Counted from the first letter of the stretch, positions 34,742-46,562 are shown. The stretch: 64,000 nt of DNA from Avena insularis (GCA_023614405.1 CM042684.1:468233650-468297649); one strand, 5' to 3'. The notes: generated by a model not told the origin, from the letters alone. Numbers and translations are program-made.

Positions 34742-37700
34742 ATGTCGACATACCCTTCAGACTTCTTTCTTGTGTGGAATGTTCGGGGCCTAAACTCTCT
34801 TGCGAGGCACGACCTAGTGCGTGAGTTCGTGGTGGATTCTGGCACCGTGTTTGTTGCGCTTAGTGAAACTAAACTCAGTTTTGTAACCTCCTTTGACGTT
34901 ATGGCAACCCTAGGGCCCCGCTTCGACGGGTTTGAGTATTTACCGGCTTTGGGTACCCGTGGTGGAATCCTTTTGGCTTGGCAATCTGATCGCATCCTTG
35001 CTTCCTCCTGCTCCCGTTCAGCCAATACCATCACCGTGGAGATCACCCCGGTAATGGGGGACAAGTGGTGGTTCACTTCGGTCTATGATCCTTCGGTGGA
35101 GTCTGAGAAGGAGGCCTTTCTTGTCGAGCTTCAGGGAGTGGCGGTGAGCTGCTCGGGGCCGTGGTAGGTGGCTGGTGATTTTAACTAATTTTGGATGCCT
35201 AGGACAAAAACAAGGGGGGCTTAATCGACGCCTCATGTCCAAATTTAGCCATGTTATTAATGACCTCCAACTTAAAGAGGCTAATATTTTTGGCCGGGCA
35301 TTCACGTGGAGTAACGAACATGTGGATCCAACCCTAGAGCGGTTGGATCGCTGGTTTTCGTCGGTGGATTGGGAGCTCGCACACCCCGACAATTTGCTCA
35401 TTGCATTATCCTCCTCCATCTCTGACCACTCCCCTCTCTTGATGACCACTACGTGCAACATCACCCCCAAGCGGTGCTTCCAGTTTGAGTCCTTCTGGAC
35501 CAAGCTGCCAGGGTTCAAAGATGAGGTGGAGAGATTATGGAATTCATGTGGAGTGGACTCGAATCCCCTTGCCACCTTGGACCGTAAGTTAAGGGCGGTG
35601 TCCGCCGGGCTCGGGCGGTAGGGAGAGAGATATGTGGGGAACAGCAAGATGCAGCTGGCCATGGCACATGAACTCATTCTTTGCCTCGACATGGCGCGCG
35701 AATCCAGGATGCTTTCTGGAGAGGAGACGTGGCTGCGGAAGAGGCTTAAGGTCAAATGCCTCGGGCTCGCCTCGTTCGAGCGTACGATTTCTCGTACGCG
35801 CTCAAGGCTATTGTGGCTTAAGGAGGGGGATGCCAACACCAAAAAATTTCACTTTCATGCCTCCTCGTGACGCAAAAAGAGTGCGATATGGAGGCTGCGT
35901 GGTGAGTAGGGGCTCACCTCGGATCAAGCGCTAATGGAACAAATTGCCTTTTGAGTTTTTTGATCACCAGCTGGGGTCTGTGGAGAGTCGTGGATGCTCC
36001 ATTGATCTTGAGGGCTTGGGCCTCTCCAAGCCCGATCTTGTGGCACTTGAGCGTCCGTGGACTGTGGAAGATGTGTGGGGGTCATTAAGGTCTTACCCAC
36101 AGACAAGGCTCCAGGGGCTGACGGATTCTCAATTACCTTCTACCAGGAGTGCTGGAGCACAATCAAACATTATGTGGTGGATGCCTTGAACTGCCTGTTC
36201 TTTCATCGAGACAGGGGGTTCAGCACCCTTAACCAGGCGCTCATTGTGCTGCTCCCCAAAAAATTGAGGCGGTGGAGATGCGTGAGTTTCGGCCTATTAG
36301 CCTTGTCCATAGTTTTGGCAAGATATTCTCCAAGCTTCTTGCGGAGAGGTTGGGGTCTCGTATGCATGAGCTCGTGGCTATTAACCAGAGCGTCTCCATT
36401 CGTGGACGCTCGATTCTGGATAATTACATGCAGGTCCAGAGTGCGATCCGGGCCCTCCACCGTAGGAAGGAACCCTCTATTTTTCTTAAAATGGACCTCG
36501 CTCGAGCCTTCGACTTGGTCTCGTGGCCTTTCCTCCTCGAGGTGCTCAGGACACGTGGATTCGGCGAGATTTGGTGTGCGTGGATTGTCTCCATCCTGTC
36601 CTCCTCTAGTTCCAAAATTCTCATTAACGGTAACGTCACCCAGCGGGTCTGGCACATGCGTGGATTGAGGCAGGGGGACCCGCTATCCCCTTTGCTTTTC
36701 GTTATCGTCATGGACACTTTGGCGGCACTGTTTCGATCAGTGGAGGAGCGCAACCTTTTCCAGTATTTGGCAAGCTTTGGGGTGAACTATAGGCTATCCT
36801 TGTTTGCAGATGATGTTGCGTTGGTCATCCGTCCTACCGGGCTTGAACTCTCCGTTGTGCAGAACATCTTCCAGCTTTTTGGGGACGGGCCTGTGCTGCG
36901 AGTGAACTTCGCTAAGAGTTCGGCTACCCTCATTCGCTGTCAAGATGTGGATGTGGATGCTTTCTGCGCGCGTATTCCCTGCCAGATGGTGGAATTTCTC
37001 TGCACGTACCTTGGGCTTCCTCTTTCCACTTCCAGGACGACCAGACTATAGCTGCAGCCCTATGTGGATAAGGTGGCTCGTCGATTTCCGAAGTGGAAAG
37101 GCTCCATGCTGGATGTGTCCAGTAGGCTGGTCTTGGTGAAGGTGGTACTCACGGCTTTGTCCATCTACATCATGATGGCTATCGACCTGCCTCTGTGGAT
37201 GATCGAGGCCCTCGAGAAGTTATGTCGTGGATTCCTGTGGTGTGCCAAGGCCTCGGCCAAAGGTGGAGTTTGCCCTGTGGCCTGGGCGCAGGTCTACACC
37301 GTGGTCAAGTTTGGAGGGCTAGGTATCAGTAACCTTCATCTCTTGAATGAGGCTCTCAGGATGAAATGGATGGGGATCAGTCGTGCCTCGCTTGACAGGC
37401 CCTGGACCCAATTGCAGAGCACATGCTCGAAGGTGTGCCAATCTATGTTATATGCCTCTGTTCGGATTCGACTAGGGAATGGCAACTCCTGCCTTTTCTG
37501 GACGGACAAGTGGATCCAGGGTCGCGACGTCCTGTCCATCGCCCCCCTTCTCCTGGCAGTGGTGGACCCTAGGATCTGATGCAGGCGGTCGGTGGCCCAG
37601 GGCCTCCAAGACAACACTTGGGTTCAGGATCTCGATGTTGGCATGTCTGTCCCTGCCATTGTCCAATTCATGTCGCTTTGGCATGAGATTCAGACCATGC

Positions 37701-38033
37701 CCCTCTTGGTGGACTCTCCTAACATCTTTGAGTGGATCTGGACCCCGTCGTGTACCTTCTCTGCTAAATCGGCCTACCTTGCTTTCTTCGAAGGGCGCGC
37801 CAACTGGCCCCTACACGAAGCCATCTGGACCTGCAAGGCTCCACTCAAATTCACACTCTTTGCATGGAAGGCGGCGTGGAATCGGTGTTGGACGGGGGAC
37901 AGGAGGAGGCGGCACGGCCTCTCTAACGTGGATGCTTGCCCCCTTTGCTTGCAGGAGTCGGAGACGATTTAGCACCTTCTTCCTCAATGCTCGTTCTCTC
38001 GGGAAATTTGGTTCGAGGTCATGTCAGGAGTGA
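34742..38033 (+). pseudogene. LINE ORF2: endonuclease, reverse transcriptase, zinc-binding region
   Basis: The endonuclease begins FFLVWNVRGLNSLARHDLVR (34760), with SETKL and, after stops and a frameshift near 35165-35215, RLDRWFSSVDW and SDHSPLL. The RT includes DKAPGADGFSITFYQECW (36100), FRPISLVHSFGKIFSKLLAE, FLKMDLARAFDLVSWPFLLE, GLRQGDPLSPLLFVIVMD and the catalytic FADD (36270-36820). The zinc-binding C-terminal region has AIWTCKAPLKFTLFAWKAAW and CPLC followed by HLLPQCSFSREIW (37800-38015). In-frame stops at 37049, 37577 and 37970 and several frameshifts kill it. Alive, it would nick DNA and reverse-transcribe LINE RNA. An RNase H domain is not evident. Confidence 0.88.
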
Positions 38034-38556
38034 GTAGTAGTAGTTGTTGTGTTGTGTTGTTTGCCTCCAGGCACCCTTTGTTGTGGACTATGTTTTTCTT
38101 GCCCGTTCTATCTATATAAAAAAGGCGTGCATTCTCGCTTGTTCCTGAAAAAAAAGGTAATGTACCATTAAGCGGTACACTCACATTAAACGATATTGTG
38201 ATGATCTACATGGTCCAGTCGTCTCCTAGTGAACCATGTAGGTGGTGCTGCAGCTCCATGATCCTACCAAGTTTCATGGACTTTCAATCCCCCGCTTTGT
38301 ATGCTTATCGTTGGTAGGCAATCCTAATACACCGGACCAAGCGAGCATGATCGCACTCACCTCTCGCCTCGCCTCGCCTCGTTTAGCTGTGTACCAACGA
38401 ACAGATTAGTCATGCTTTTTCTCCGAAAGAAACTGGTCAAGTGGTCATGATTAAGTCTCGACCAGCTAGCTTATACTGTACTGCGCAAGTGCAGTATGCT
38501 GAGCTAGCTTCCTTTACAGCATCCAGAAAACAAGGATCTAGATGGATGCAACTATC

Positions 38557-39960
38557 TTCTTTTTTGGGGAAAAGAGTAATATTAATATCGCGGAGATACC
38601 AATTACACCCAGCCTCCGCAACAACGTATGCCCTAACGGTCTTACGGATGCACACAGGCAGAAAAAAAAAAAAGAATTACAAAAAAAAGAGTCCTGCTAC
38701 AGAGAACTATTCCTCAAAGCAACGATACTAACACCACCAAAACAACACCATAGTCTAACCACTCCAATAGCAACGTTTTTAAGAAGAAAACAGTGCACAA
38801 GCGCCGTCGTTGCCTGACCAAAGATCATAGGTTTTCACACTGGAGAAAGTCTTCGCTCACAAAACAATACCTTTAACAAGGTCATTGTCAGGCACAACCA
38901 ATTAAGGTCAGACCTTGGATTTTTACCCTGCAAGGTAAGACTTGGAACTCCTCTTGTGTTATCGCCTCCACAAACAGTCGCTGCCGCGAGTCACAGATCA
39001 CACAGCCAGTTCCTTGTCGCCTCAAAAACTCAAATCACCATTGTTGCCCTCATGTTCTTGCTTTCGTGACATTCTCTACATCTGACCTCACCATGGATCG
39101 TCGAAGACATGAATCATGATGGTAACAAACAACGGAGCTTCGCAACGCTCCCGCTGAATCCAAACGGCCAGAAAAACATAGGTACGCACGACCGAATACC
39201 TTCTGATCCAGCAATCTTCAGGCATAATGCGCCCATGAGAGGTCGCCGTCGGAGCCTTCCGGAACCCGCCTCTCCGGGCTAGATCAACGAGAGCAAGCAA
39301 TAAGCAGATCTTTGTCTTCACGTTGAAGGAAACCTAGGACCGTCCGCCATTATTGAACAAAGCAACAAGCCCCCACGCCGCTGTTCGCCGCCCGCTCCCT
39401 CCGACGGAAGAGGAGACAAGCCTGTAATAACCACGTGTCCCCGCCGGTCTGTCCTGAGCAAGAAGCATCGTGCCGCCTCCCCACGCACCTTCAGGCAACC
39501 AAAAGGCCACGCCGATGGTGGATCTAGGCGGAAGTCTAGATCTACGACCACAGCCGCCACACCTTGCGCCGAAATCCGATGGGAAAGCCGCCGCCGCAAC
39601 AAGATCCGGACATCGGCCCAGCCGCCGCAAGCAGCCGATCTCCATGATCGGATCTCACGTCTGGGGGCAGCCACCGCCGCCACACGACCAGGGGCATCGT
39701 CCCGGCCGCCGCACGCAGCCGAAGAACCAGCGCCGACCCCAACCGCCACCGGCGAAACAGCCACCGCGATCTACTCTCCCCGGCCCCTTCGGCGTCAGGC
39801 CCGCCGCCACCGCGGTCGGCGCCGGCGGCAGCGGCGGAGGGAGGTTAGACCAAGGAGGGGGGGTTGGCGACGGGTGAGGAGCCCCCCGGTGGCGCCCTGG
39901 GGTGCGCCGCGGTAGGGGAGGGGAGTACGTAGTAAAGATTTTGCCCTCCCTCGGCTAATT
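38557..39960 (-). mobile_element. LINE-like 3' fragment, 1.4 kb, with target duplication
   Basis: In minus orientation its 3' end is a T/C-rich run on plus (38557-38565), next to a GGGGAAAAGAGTAATATTAA motif that on minus resembles the ATATTAATATTCCC-type tail of grass LINEs. A 10-bp duplication with one mismatch flanks it: TGCAACTATC (38547-38556) and TGCAACTACC (39961-39970). Block X at about 1715-1725 carries the site once (TGTAACTACC). The minus strand keeps GC-rich open frames in 39318-39764 but no recognisable domain, so the coding content is uncertain. Confidence 0.65.
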
Positions 39961-40149
39961 TGCAACTACCTTTTACGTTCACCAACTAAGTAGCAAGGAC
40001 TGAAAGATGTTGCCCTCCCTCGGCTAATTTGCAGCAAAGTTAATTTAGAAGCTGACGACCCTCGTGATTCCCACATGTTGATATGCAGGGAACTGTGCAA
40101 GGCTAATTACAGAACGTTGTGGCTCTGTGTCCGATTGTTGTTCTTTCCA

Positions 40150-43100
40150 CTAGCAAAGTGCCCGTGCGTTGCAACGGTTATAAAGTAAATCAATATATGT
40201 TGAAGAAACAATATGATGTAATTTGTTCACAATCTTCAATTTTTTAACCTTTCAAAATATGTCACGTTTCTGTTCAGATTTAGTCCGCAGCAATCCTCTC
40301 AAAAGAGAAAGAAAATAAATCATAACTTACGATTAAGTCATTTACAATGAAATCAATAGTAAATAGAAGAATATTTTAAAACTTTAATAACAATTAAGTT
40401 GACATGAAAATTTCCAATATTCTATTTTAATATATCAGAGATTCATCAACATGGGTGGAGGGTTCGTAGTGTATTATTATTACACGTCGTGGACACTAAT
40501 ATTTCAGAGATTCATCAATATGGAGGGAGTATATATTTAGAAACATCTACTCCAAAGTATACACAATCATCCCTTGATCTGTCTTTTTTCCACCTGCCAA
40601 TGTTGTTTTCTCCTTGCTCCTGAAGGATCCAAGTGCCTACCGGAGAGGATTCATACATCATCGCTAGATTTGGTCATGCCCATTAATTGCCTCTTGGTGC
40701 AAATATATCATCCATCAACATAGTCATCAAGAGTAAAGCACAATCCATCAGGTCCAACCTCAAATGAACGGAGTCATCTAATCCTCGACTGAAACCATTA
40801 AAATTATTTATCAAATAGTTAGCTTTAAATACTGAGGTAGATTATTTATTTGGTATCACACACGATCAGAAATGAAGAAATAACAAGTGTAACTTGCAAC
40901 TGAAACTGCACTTTTGTATACAAAGACCAAAGGATCACACATGCAATTCATCTGTAGCAACGTCACTATGAAATAATTCATGTACTAATGAAAACTGGAC
41001 AGAGATTTGGACCATCCGAAAACATTTGTACTCTTGTGGATCATCCGAAAATATGTATTTTAGTTAAATAAAAATTTAGAAATATAAACATGCATATTGT
41101 GCAGATTTTAGCAGAGCAAACGTTATTTTCAGCTTAATTATACATTCACTATCTTTTCCCACATTAAGGAAAATTAATTCTGGCAACCAAAGAAACATAA
41201 AAATTTACCACAGAAGTCTTACAGGCATGGAGCGACATAATTCTTGCAGGCATGAAAAAATAAAGTTGAACTGCAGCCGTGTCGCCCATTGTTGACTGCA
41301 ACCCTTCTGGAGGTTTGGCTACAACATCTTCACCAAGAGGGTCTCGTGCCAAAGTATCATCTCGTCCAACATTCGGCTGGTCGACATCTTGTCGTTTGCT
41401 GCCGACTTAAGCAACACGAATTGGCCAAATCAGTAGTGGACTCAAACAAGCAGAGGCGATGGGAGGAGGGAGGATGGGATTCCATCAACTGTCAGCCTCG
41501 CCCGCGTGCAATGGAAGGAGGATGCTGCAGAGTCCACCCTGTTAATTATGTAGGTCTTCAGATCTAGATGAAGAACGGGGGGTGGAGGCGGTGAAGGCAT
41601 GCATAGAGTAGGTGCTCCAGGTACTTCCCCATAGACTTGCCGGCTCATGATCTTTGCGGCTGCTCACCCAGCTAGCCGAGCCCGCCATGGCCTCTGCACC
41701 TCACCCCTTCGCAAAGCAATGACGCACGCCGGCATGAGGTAAGAAACATCAAATAATTTTTGTATGCTACTGAAGAACAATGAACACCTTCACGGGCAAA
41801 AAAAAGAATGAAATTCTAAGGACATGTGAATCATGTGCTGCAAAGAGGCAATGAATCATATGATTGGTCCAAAAAGCTACATTAAACAATAACTGGGCAA
41901 TGAAGATTTGCATTACCTGAATCGTATGTGCCGCTAAGAGGTGGCGTCGGCGGCAGCGTAATCCAGATCGTGGCTACCGCTAGTGGGATGGGGCGATGAC
42001 AATGGAGGTCGCATCCAAGAAGAGTAGTCTGTTGGGTTGCATATATATCAGTATCACACCATGTAGAGCAGGGAAAAGATCATCATGATTAGTGTATAAG
42101 ACCAGTATGACATGTCAACAACACTGATATAAGTTTCTCGACTCAAATGGTCCGTGCAATATGATTTTTCTAACTAAACATTGGATGTGCCAATATCATA
42201 TATTGCTAAGTAGTAACATAGTCTTAGCAAAGAATCGCTCTCTTACATCATAAGTTAAAACTACGGAAAGAGTACAAATAATTTATATACCTTTACTATT
42301 AAAGAGACTGCTTTCATATGCATGATCCTGCTGAGTACAGAATACGAATTTGCTCCATATATATCATGCATGAGACATTTGAAATCTCTACTAAGAAAAA
42401 AAGTGTACACCACAAATTTCAGTACAAGAACAAACAAATGTATGTATTGACTTTTCAGTTTTTACACTGTAAAAAACGTTTTGCACACTCCTAGAATCAT
42501 AAATAGAGGTTTCACCTGCAAGAACATGGAGGCTTGATGTTTTCTTCTCAAAGTTTACCTTACTTTTCCTACAATTAAAAGTGGATGTTGTCTCTCATAT
42601 CACTGAGAAAAATATTTTGTTTCATTATTTGTGGGTTTGTTAGGTAAATATAATTTGCAATAGGGGCAGTCATCACAAACAACTCGTGATAGAAACTTCC
42701 ATTCAAAAGTACGACAACTAAGTTGGAACAGAGGGAGTGGCTATTTGTGGGGTTGTTCGGTAAATATATTTTGCAATAGCGGCAGTCATCACAAACAACT
42801 TGGTATAGAAGCTTCCATTCAAAAGCACGACAACTAAGTTGGAACAGAGGGAGTGGCTAATTATGGGGTTGCTCGGTAAATATATTTTGCAATAGGGACA
42901 ATCATCACAAACAACTCAGGATAGAAGCTTCCATATTAAAATCTGGTTTATCTGTGTTAGAACACAAGAATATGAAACAAACCAGAAAGTCAAACTGGGC
43001 ACAAACATGGACCTCATCTTTTTTGTATTATCACTAATGTAGTAGAGCTCCCTTAATTGAGGTGGACATATCTCTTCATATATATTTACTGAAGTTTGAA

Positions 43101-44675
43101 CATTTTTACAACATATTAGATTATGACTAAGAAAAAAGGAACTTTAATATAAATAAAAGAGATAAAAATGATCTCAATGAACCTTAGAAGCTATAAGCAA
43201 GAAGGCAATGCCAAGTAACTGCACTTGTGTCGTTTGATCTCTTAGTGATAAAGGCACGGATTAGTGTAATTGACTAATGTATAAGTTTCTAGGAACAAGA
43301 AGATATTATGTTGTGACCTAATTGATGCAGTGCAAGAAGGCAATCTATCCATTATAGAAATTGTTTTTGTACCTATAGCATCCAGATCATTTTTAAGTAG
43401 AGATATACTTACTGTAACAATCCAGTCCATGAGTAACCTTCATGTTTATCCTTCTGAGTGGTTTTCAAAAAATCTGGTGAAGGCTTTTCTTGGTCTGTTT
43501 AAAGCCCCAAAATGGTTCCAAAAAGTTTCAAAGCACTTGGCCACCAGAATGTTTCAACCTTACAACATTAGATGAAACCCAAAAATATGAGCGATCCCTG
43601 ACTAATGTCCAACATCCAGTGATAGTACTCCATGTTCCATCCTGTAGTTTTGAGACAATTAGTGACATGCAGAATATGTTCTGCAAAGCACGAATGGCAT
43701 TAACACAAAGGAATTGTACCACAAAGCAATGAACAAATGGTTTTTGTTTGCCTTCCCAACTGCATGGTCGTTATTGGTGCTAGAAGGACATATACTGGTC
43801 AGCTAAAAACGCTTCCCAGGATGTTGGCGTCCCATCTTCGTCTGCGCTGTGCCGCTAGTGTTGAACTTTGTCACCACTGTAGGATCCAGATGACGCCAGG
43901 TTGATTCCGGGCTTTTGCACCATGCATGGCCCTGCCACATCTGCACTAATTAACAATAGCAACATGTGTTAGAGAGGGCCGAAATCGTAGATACTATGAT
44001 AGATTAGACGCAATCACATGGAAGAAATCTGAGGTAGGTTTCAGGCTAGCACTTCGACGAGTTCACTCAACTCCGAATCATTACAAATTCAGACGAAAGG
44101 AGCAACCATAAAATTAGAGCCAGCCAAACACCAGAGTTGGTAGAGGAAAGGGGACAAAAAATTCTAACCATGGAAGCCAAATCAGGGTGTGGATTCGGCG
44201 CTAGGAGTGACACCGAAGTCCTTCTACTCTGCTTCTGCGCCTCTGCCATCATTGTCGACCCAGATAGGTTGCGAGAGCACCTCGGTGGTGGACATGTGCG
44301 GCACGAGCGAGAATCCTTCCATCCGCCATCATCCTCGACCCAGAAGCTACGTGTCTTCCCCATCAGCAAGGAGGAGCTTCGTGTTCCAGGCAACCAGATC
44401 TAGGTAGAGGGTGCGCAGATGCCGCCGGTGGCCTAGAGGTGGGTTGGGGGCTGGGAGGGAGGGAGGCGAGCGTGAGGATAATGCGATCGAGGTAAGGGGG
44501 CTCGGGAGTTTTTTTTTAGAGTTATTAAAGGAAGAAACGGGGAGGAGTTAAAGGAAGAAACGGGGGTTGCCTTCTTTAGCGTGATCATGCAAAACACGAC
44601 CAAGCGGACGAAAGAAACGACGTAGTACCATCCGGCAGAAAACGGAACACTGTCCTTCTTTTTAGATAGTAGAGA
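40150..44675 (-). mobile_element. Non-autonomous Helitron, 4.5 kb
   Basis: On minus it starts TCTCTACTATCTAAAAAGAA (44675 down) and ends GCACGGGCACTTTGCTAG (40150). It is preceded by A and followed by T, so on plus it sits between A40149 and T44676, the AT target typical of Helitrons. A short GC hairpin (CCGT/ACGG around TGCAACGC) precedes the CTAG. These ends match the common grass Helitron type. No Rep/helicase is seen. The content is AT-rich with a tandem repeat and GC-rich islands (41280-41700, 41930-42010, 44130-44460) that could be captured gene pieces. Block X shows the uninterrupted site. Confidence 0.8.
42631..42933. repeat. Tandem repeat, 116-bp period, about 2.6 copies
   Basis: Units start at 42631, 42747 and 42863, each with a G/T-rich start, AAATATA-TTTGCAATAG, CATCACAAACAACT and a GACAACTAAGTTGGAACAGA stretch; the third is partial. 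Copies differ at few positions, so the array is younger than the surrounding decay. It lies within the Helitron. Confidence 0.85.
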
Positions 44676-45092
44676 TTTTACACGAGCGGTGTCAGATTTG
44701 GGGGTTGGGCCAAGCTGCTAACAGTACTGTACTGTCCCCCTGTGGGGAACATAGTCATTTTTTATAGCCCAGAATACAAAACATTTCGAATTGATATTTT
44801 ACACGTTCATTGAATACATCATTCGCTACTTTCGGGAATTTATTTCAAGATTTTTTAAAACTTATAAATGCAGTTTTTAATTTTTTTAATACGTAGGGAG
44901 CCCTAGAGCTCGGAAGTCAAAAGGACTTTCCAAGCTTTTGTGTTGGTTTTTGAGTAAGATGGTCCAGTTTCGATTTTCGGTTACTCTTTTCCCTTCCTGG
45001 GAAGTCCAAATGTCAGCAGGAATGTTTTCCACTTGGCGTGATCTCTCCCATATGGTGGGAGGGGGATCCCGTGTGCGAAGGGAATCTACTAC
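44676..45092. other. Block Y remnant and unassigned AT-rich sequence
   Basis: 44676-44730 matches block X; the rest shows no gene. The open frame at 44938-45291 overlaps a MITE and has no domain. Confidence 0.4.
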
Positions 45093-45254
45093 GGGCTTGT
45101 TTGGATGTACCGGGATTTTTATCCCGGAAAATCAAATCCCGACCAGAAAACCACGAAAACAGTTTAAATCACCGGGTTTTTTATTTCCCTACTTCTTACT
45201 AGTGAATTTATTTCTCTGGAAAAATGTTGGGATTCCCTCCTACCAAACAAGCCC
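45093..45254. mobile_element. MITE with GGGCTTGTTTGG ends, 162 bp
   Basis: Perfect 12-bp terminal inverted repeats (GGGCTTGTTTGG and CCAAACAAGCCC) are flanked by TAC on both sides (45090-45092 and 45255-45257). A 3-bp duplication fits PIF/Harbinger (Tourist-like) elements, though TAC is not their usual TWA, so the superfamily is provisional. Confidence 0.65.
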
Positions 45255-45362
45255 TACTAGGGGCTTATTTCCCTGGGTTTTTCTTCCTTGACAACCAAAT
45301 TAGCCTAGTAGAGCTCTATGCAGCCTCACCCGTAAATGTGCACGCCGGTTTAGAAGGCATGC

Positions 45363-45380
45363 TTTTTTTTTTTGATAAGT
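45363..45380 (-). mobile_element. 18-bp micro retro-insertion with 14-bp target duplication
   Basis: Eleven T plus GATAAGT lie between two copies of TTTAGAAGGCATGC (45349-45362 and 45381-45394). On minus the insert reads ACTTATC followed by A11, i.e. seven 3'-terminal bases of an RNA plus its poly(A) tail. Confidence 0.6.
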
Positions 45381-45609
45381 TTTAGAAGGCATGCTTGACT
45401 GAGTTGCTAGCAGTACGTACCGTACGTACCGTCTCTTTGTTTCTATTGCAGTTGCCAACTGAAACCAGATTTCTTTCAAGTGGGGAACATAGTCCCAGCC
45501 TCTGCATCAATCAATCGACGCAAACAGCCCTACTCCTGCGTTTGACGCTGAATTAGCTTTATGCTACTCCCTCCGACCCATATTAGTTGGCTCGGATTTG
45601 TCTAGATAC

Positions 45610-46400
45610 GGACATGTGGGTATGAGTTGGCCAGCTTATTTTTTCCTATGTGCTTCTGACTACACTTACATGCTGGTAGTGACTACTCATCTTCATCTCT
45701 AACAACGTGGAGCTCACTTAGTAGAATAGTCCCATTCTCCCTTCTCCACCCTATCTCTTCCCCCTTTGTGTCATTGATCGCCCCTTCCGTGGCCCTCTCT
45801 GTACTTCCTTCCTCTCTCTCCTCCGCTGACTAAAGATCTGAGCGACGACACATAAAGAGCTGAAGTGTCATGGCGCCAACAATGAAGCGCTCATGGCTTC
45901 AACGTTGAAGCACATAGTAACTTAGGACAGGTCTTGATGCACTCAAGATTGGTGTGCTCCCTCACGATGTAACTGATCACTTTGGTGAGGATAAAAGCCA
46001 TGTTGCCTTGAAAAGAATCACCGGCATAAATCGCTAGGTCATTGCTACTAGGTATCATGTCTCGTGCATTATGTAGAGGTAGAGCCAACATCCCAGGTTG
46101 CTAGATCTATCTACCAATGATTTCTTATCTCCCAGTGCCTCCAATTCCCTCGTGTTTTTGTTTCATTCGATATTGCTTTCTATCGAATGTGCTAGCATGT
46201 AAAACATAAGGTTTGGTGGTAACGAGAAATGACAAAGAATTTGTATCTCCCTACTATTGGGATGGATGGAGTTCTATATGTTGCCCAAAAGACATTATCG
46301 CTCGAATGAAGGTTGGTGGAAAATTTTATTTTTGTTGGGTGGTGATTGTCAGTGGAGCTACAGTACATGCAGTCTCACCGCATGTGTTAGCTCAGTGTTT
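45610..46400. repeat. Four-copy local repeat, copy 4
   Basis: The longest copy. A half Stowaway end (CTCCCTCCGACCCATATTAG, 45567-45586) sits at its left edge. On minus, 46091-45891 is open: LPLHNARDMIPSSNDLAIY, then DSFQGNMAF, KVISYIVREHTNLECIKTCP. Copies 1 and 2 keep the same residues with frameshifts. No recognised domain; it might be the first exon of a vanished gene or part of a transposon. Confidence 0.55.
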
Positions 46401-46483
46401 TTACTCTGTGGAGACGGATTTTAATCCTAGGGAGATAATGAAAAATACTACTGTCACCTGTTACTAGAGTACCGTGTATTACA

Positions 46484-46499
46484 TTTTGTTTTTTCAGAT
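46484..46499 (-). mobile_element. 16-bp micro retro-insertion with 19-bp target duplication
   Basis: TTTTGTTTTTTCAGAT lies between TAGAGTACCGTGTATTACA (46465-46483) and the same 19 bases with one change (46500-46518). On minus the insert is ATCTG followed by an A-rich tail. Confidence 0.55.
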
Positions 46500-46544
46500 T
46501 AGAGTACCCTGTATTACACAGTAGTAGGATACAGATCTTATGTA

Positions 46545-46562
46545 TTTCCAAAACAAAAAAAA
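46545..46562 (+). mobile_element. 18-bp micro retro-insertion with about 15-bp target duplication
   Basis: TTTCCAAAACAAAAAAAA lies between TACAGATCTTATGTA (46530-46544) and TACCGATCTTATGTA (46563-46577). The TTTCC-A(n) terminus is the same as in the inserts at 1610-1626 and 8559-8599. Confidence 0.55.

Larger units (their letters stand above)
31318..38155 (+). mobile_element. Nearly full-length LINE (L1-type), decayed
   Basis: ORF1 and ORF2 remains in the usual order end in an A8 tail at 38148-38155. A 15-bp target duplication with one mismatch flanks the element: AAGGTACTGTACCAT (31303-31317) and AAGGTAATGTACCAT (38154-38168). The length of about 6.8 kb includes a 461-bp hAT MITE. The duplication on both sides indicates that the 5' end is close to the true end of the inserted copy. 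Confidence 0.88.
38303..46400. repeat. Duplicated block Y (partner of block X at 1271-3130)
   Basis: Y matches X in four collinear pieces: 38303-38556, 39961-40149, 44676-44730 and 45545-46400. The gaps are a LINE fragment (38557-39960), a Helitron (40150-44675) and a stretch with MITE sequences (44731-45545). At X's hAT MITE and 17-bp insertion sites, Y has uninterrupted sequence. Divergence between X and Y is high but alignable, so the duplication predates most insertions. Confidence 0.7.

Noticed and set aside
38366..38386. CTCGC microsatellite as a regulatory motif
   Set aside because: A short simple repeat with no supporting gene nearby.
39318..39764. Long GC-rich minus-strand frame, considered as a gene
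   Set aside because: Ala/Arg/Gly-rich without a domain, lying inside a LINE-like insertion with target duplication.
42640..42930. CRISPR-like array
   Set aside because: The 116-bp units are contiguous and similar throughout, with no unique spacers; it is a plain tandem repeat in a plant Helitron.
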